From: Oscillospiraceae bacterium
GTDB taxonomy: Bacteria; Bacillota; Clostridia; Oscillospirales; Oscillospiraceae
Length of the DNA: 6,169 nt
Direction: 5' to 3'
Assembly (NCBI GenBank): GCA_012513005.1
Contig: JAAZCZ010000051.1
Coordinates: 1 to 6,169, forward strand
Below the pieces are notes generated by a model. The model made no database searches. It saw only the letters and a program-made list of their open reading frames with translations, and was not told the origin of the DNA. The position numbers and the translations under genes were made by a program. Every line of letters begins with the position of its first letter. Within the stretch, counting starts at the first letter, position 1. This document shows positions 6,081 to 6,169 of the stretch, one piece after another.

Positions 6081-6169
6081 GCGAGAGTGCTGGAACCGGT
6101 AGACAGGCAGGCTTGAGGTGCCTGTGTCTTTTTTCAGGCGTGTGGGTTCAAGTCCCATCTCTCGCACCA
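6081..6169 (+). tRNA. tRNA-Leu, anticodon GAG, with encoded CCA
   Basis: This is a complete class II tRNA of 89 bases. The acceptor stem GCGAGAG (6081-6087) pairs perfectly with CTCTCGC (6159-6165); the discriminator is A6166 and CCA is 6167-6169. The D stem is CTG/CAG (6090-6092, 6104-6106) with a GG-containing loop. The anticodon stem CAGGC/GCCTG (6108-6112, 6120-6124) holds loop TTGAGGT, so the anticodon is GAG (6115-6117) and reads CUC and CUU leucine codons. The long variable arm is 6125-6141, with a short stem and a T6 loop. The T stem is GTGGG/CCCAT, with one G-U pair, and loop TTCAAGT. The leucine anticodon, long variable arm and A discriminator agree. The gene ends on the last base of the window, so whether further tRNAs follow cannot be seen. 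Confidence 0.97.

Noticed and set aside
6081..6169. tRNA-Leu 3' end as an attachment site of an integrated element
   Set aside because: The window stops at the CCA, so no integrase, direct repeat or foreign sequence can be seen.

Overview
The window looks like a piece of a Firmicutes chromosome, most likely class Clostridia and possibly the Oscillospirales/Ruminococcaceae side. RpoB and the start of RpoC match the clostridial/bacillar type almost motif for motif: the rifampicin region reads [20 protein letters not shown] and RpoC carries the CHCG...CDRCG zinc finger. Sigma-A-type promoters and strong AGGAGG ribosome binding sites fit this. The exact taxon is inference from memory of these families.

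Layout. On the minus strand, from about 4425 down to the left edge, lies the rpoB-rpoC operon. rpoB is complete. rpoC is cut by the window edge after about 226 codons and has no stop in view. rpoB ends one base before the rpoC start codon, and its last codons contain the rpoC Shine-Dalgarno sequence. A 258-base divergent intergenic region (4426-4683) follows. It holds a perfect-consensus promoter firing leftward into rpoB, an extended -10 promoter firing rightward, a very short possible leader ORF, and an intrinsic terminator placed just before the right-hand gene. The two promoters face each other, so their transcripts would overlap at the 5' ends. On the plus strand, 4684-5976 encodes a polytopic membrane protein of the Gpi18-like (GT-C fold) mannosyltransferase type. 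About 100 bases further on, a perfect consensus promoter drives a tRNA-Leu(GAG) gene with encoded CCA. The tRNA ends exactly at the last base of the window.

How it works together. rpoB and rpoC make the two large catalytic subunits of RNA polymerase and are translationally coupled. The membrane glycosyltransferase has no visible functional tie to them. Its expression appears restrained by the opposing rpoB promoter and by the leader terminator, and this small region is the most interesting part of the window. I see no mobile element, CRISPR array, defence system or other clearly new system; most of the window is ordinary housekeeping sequence.
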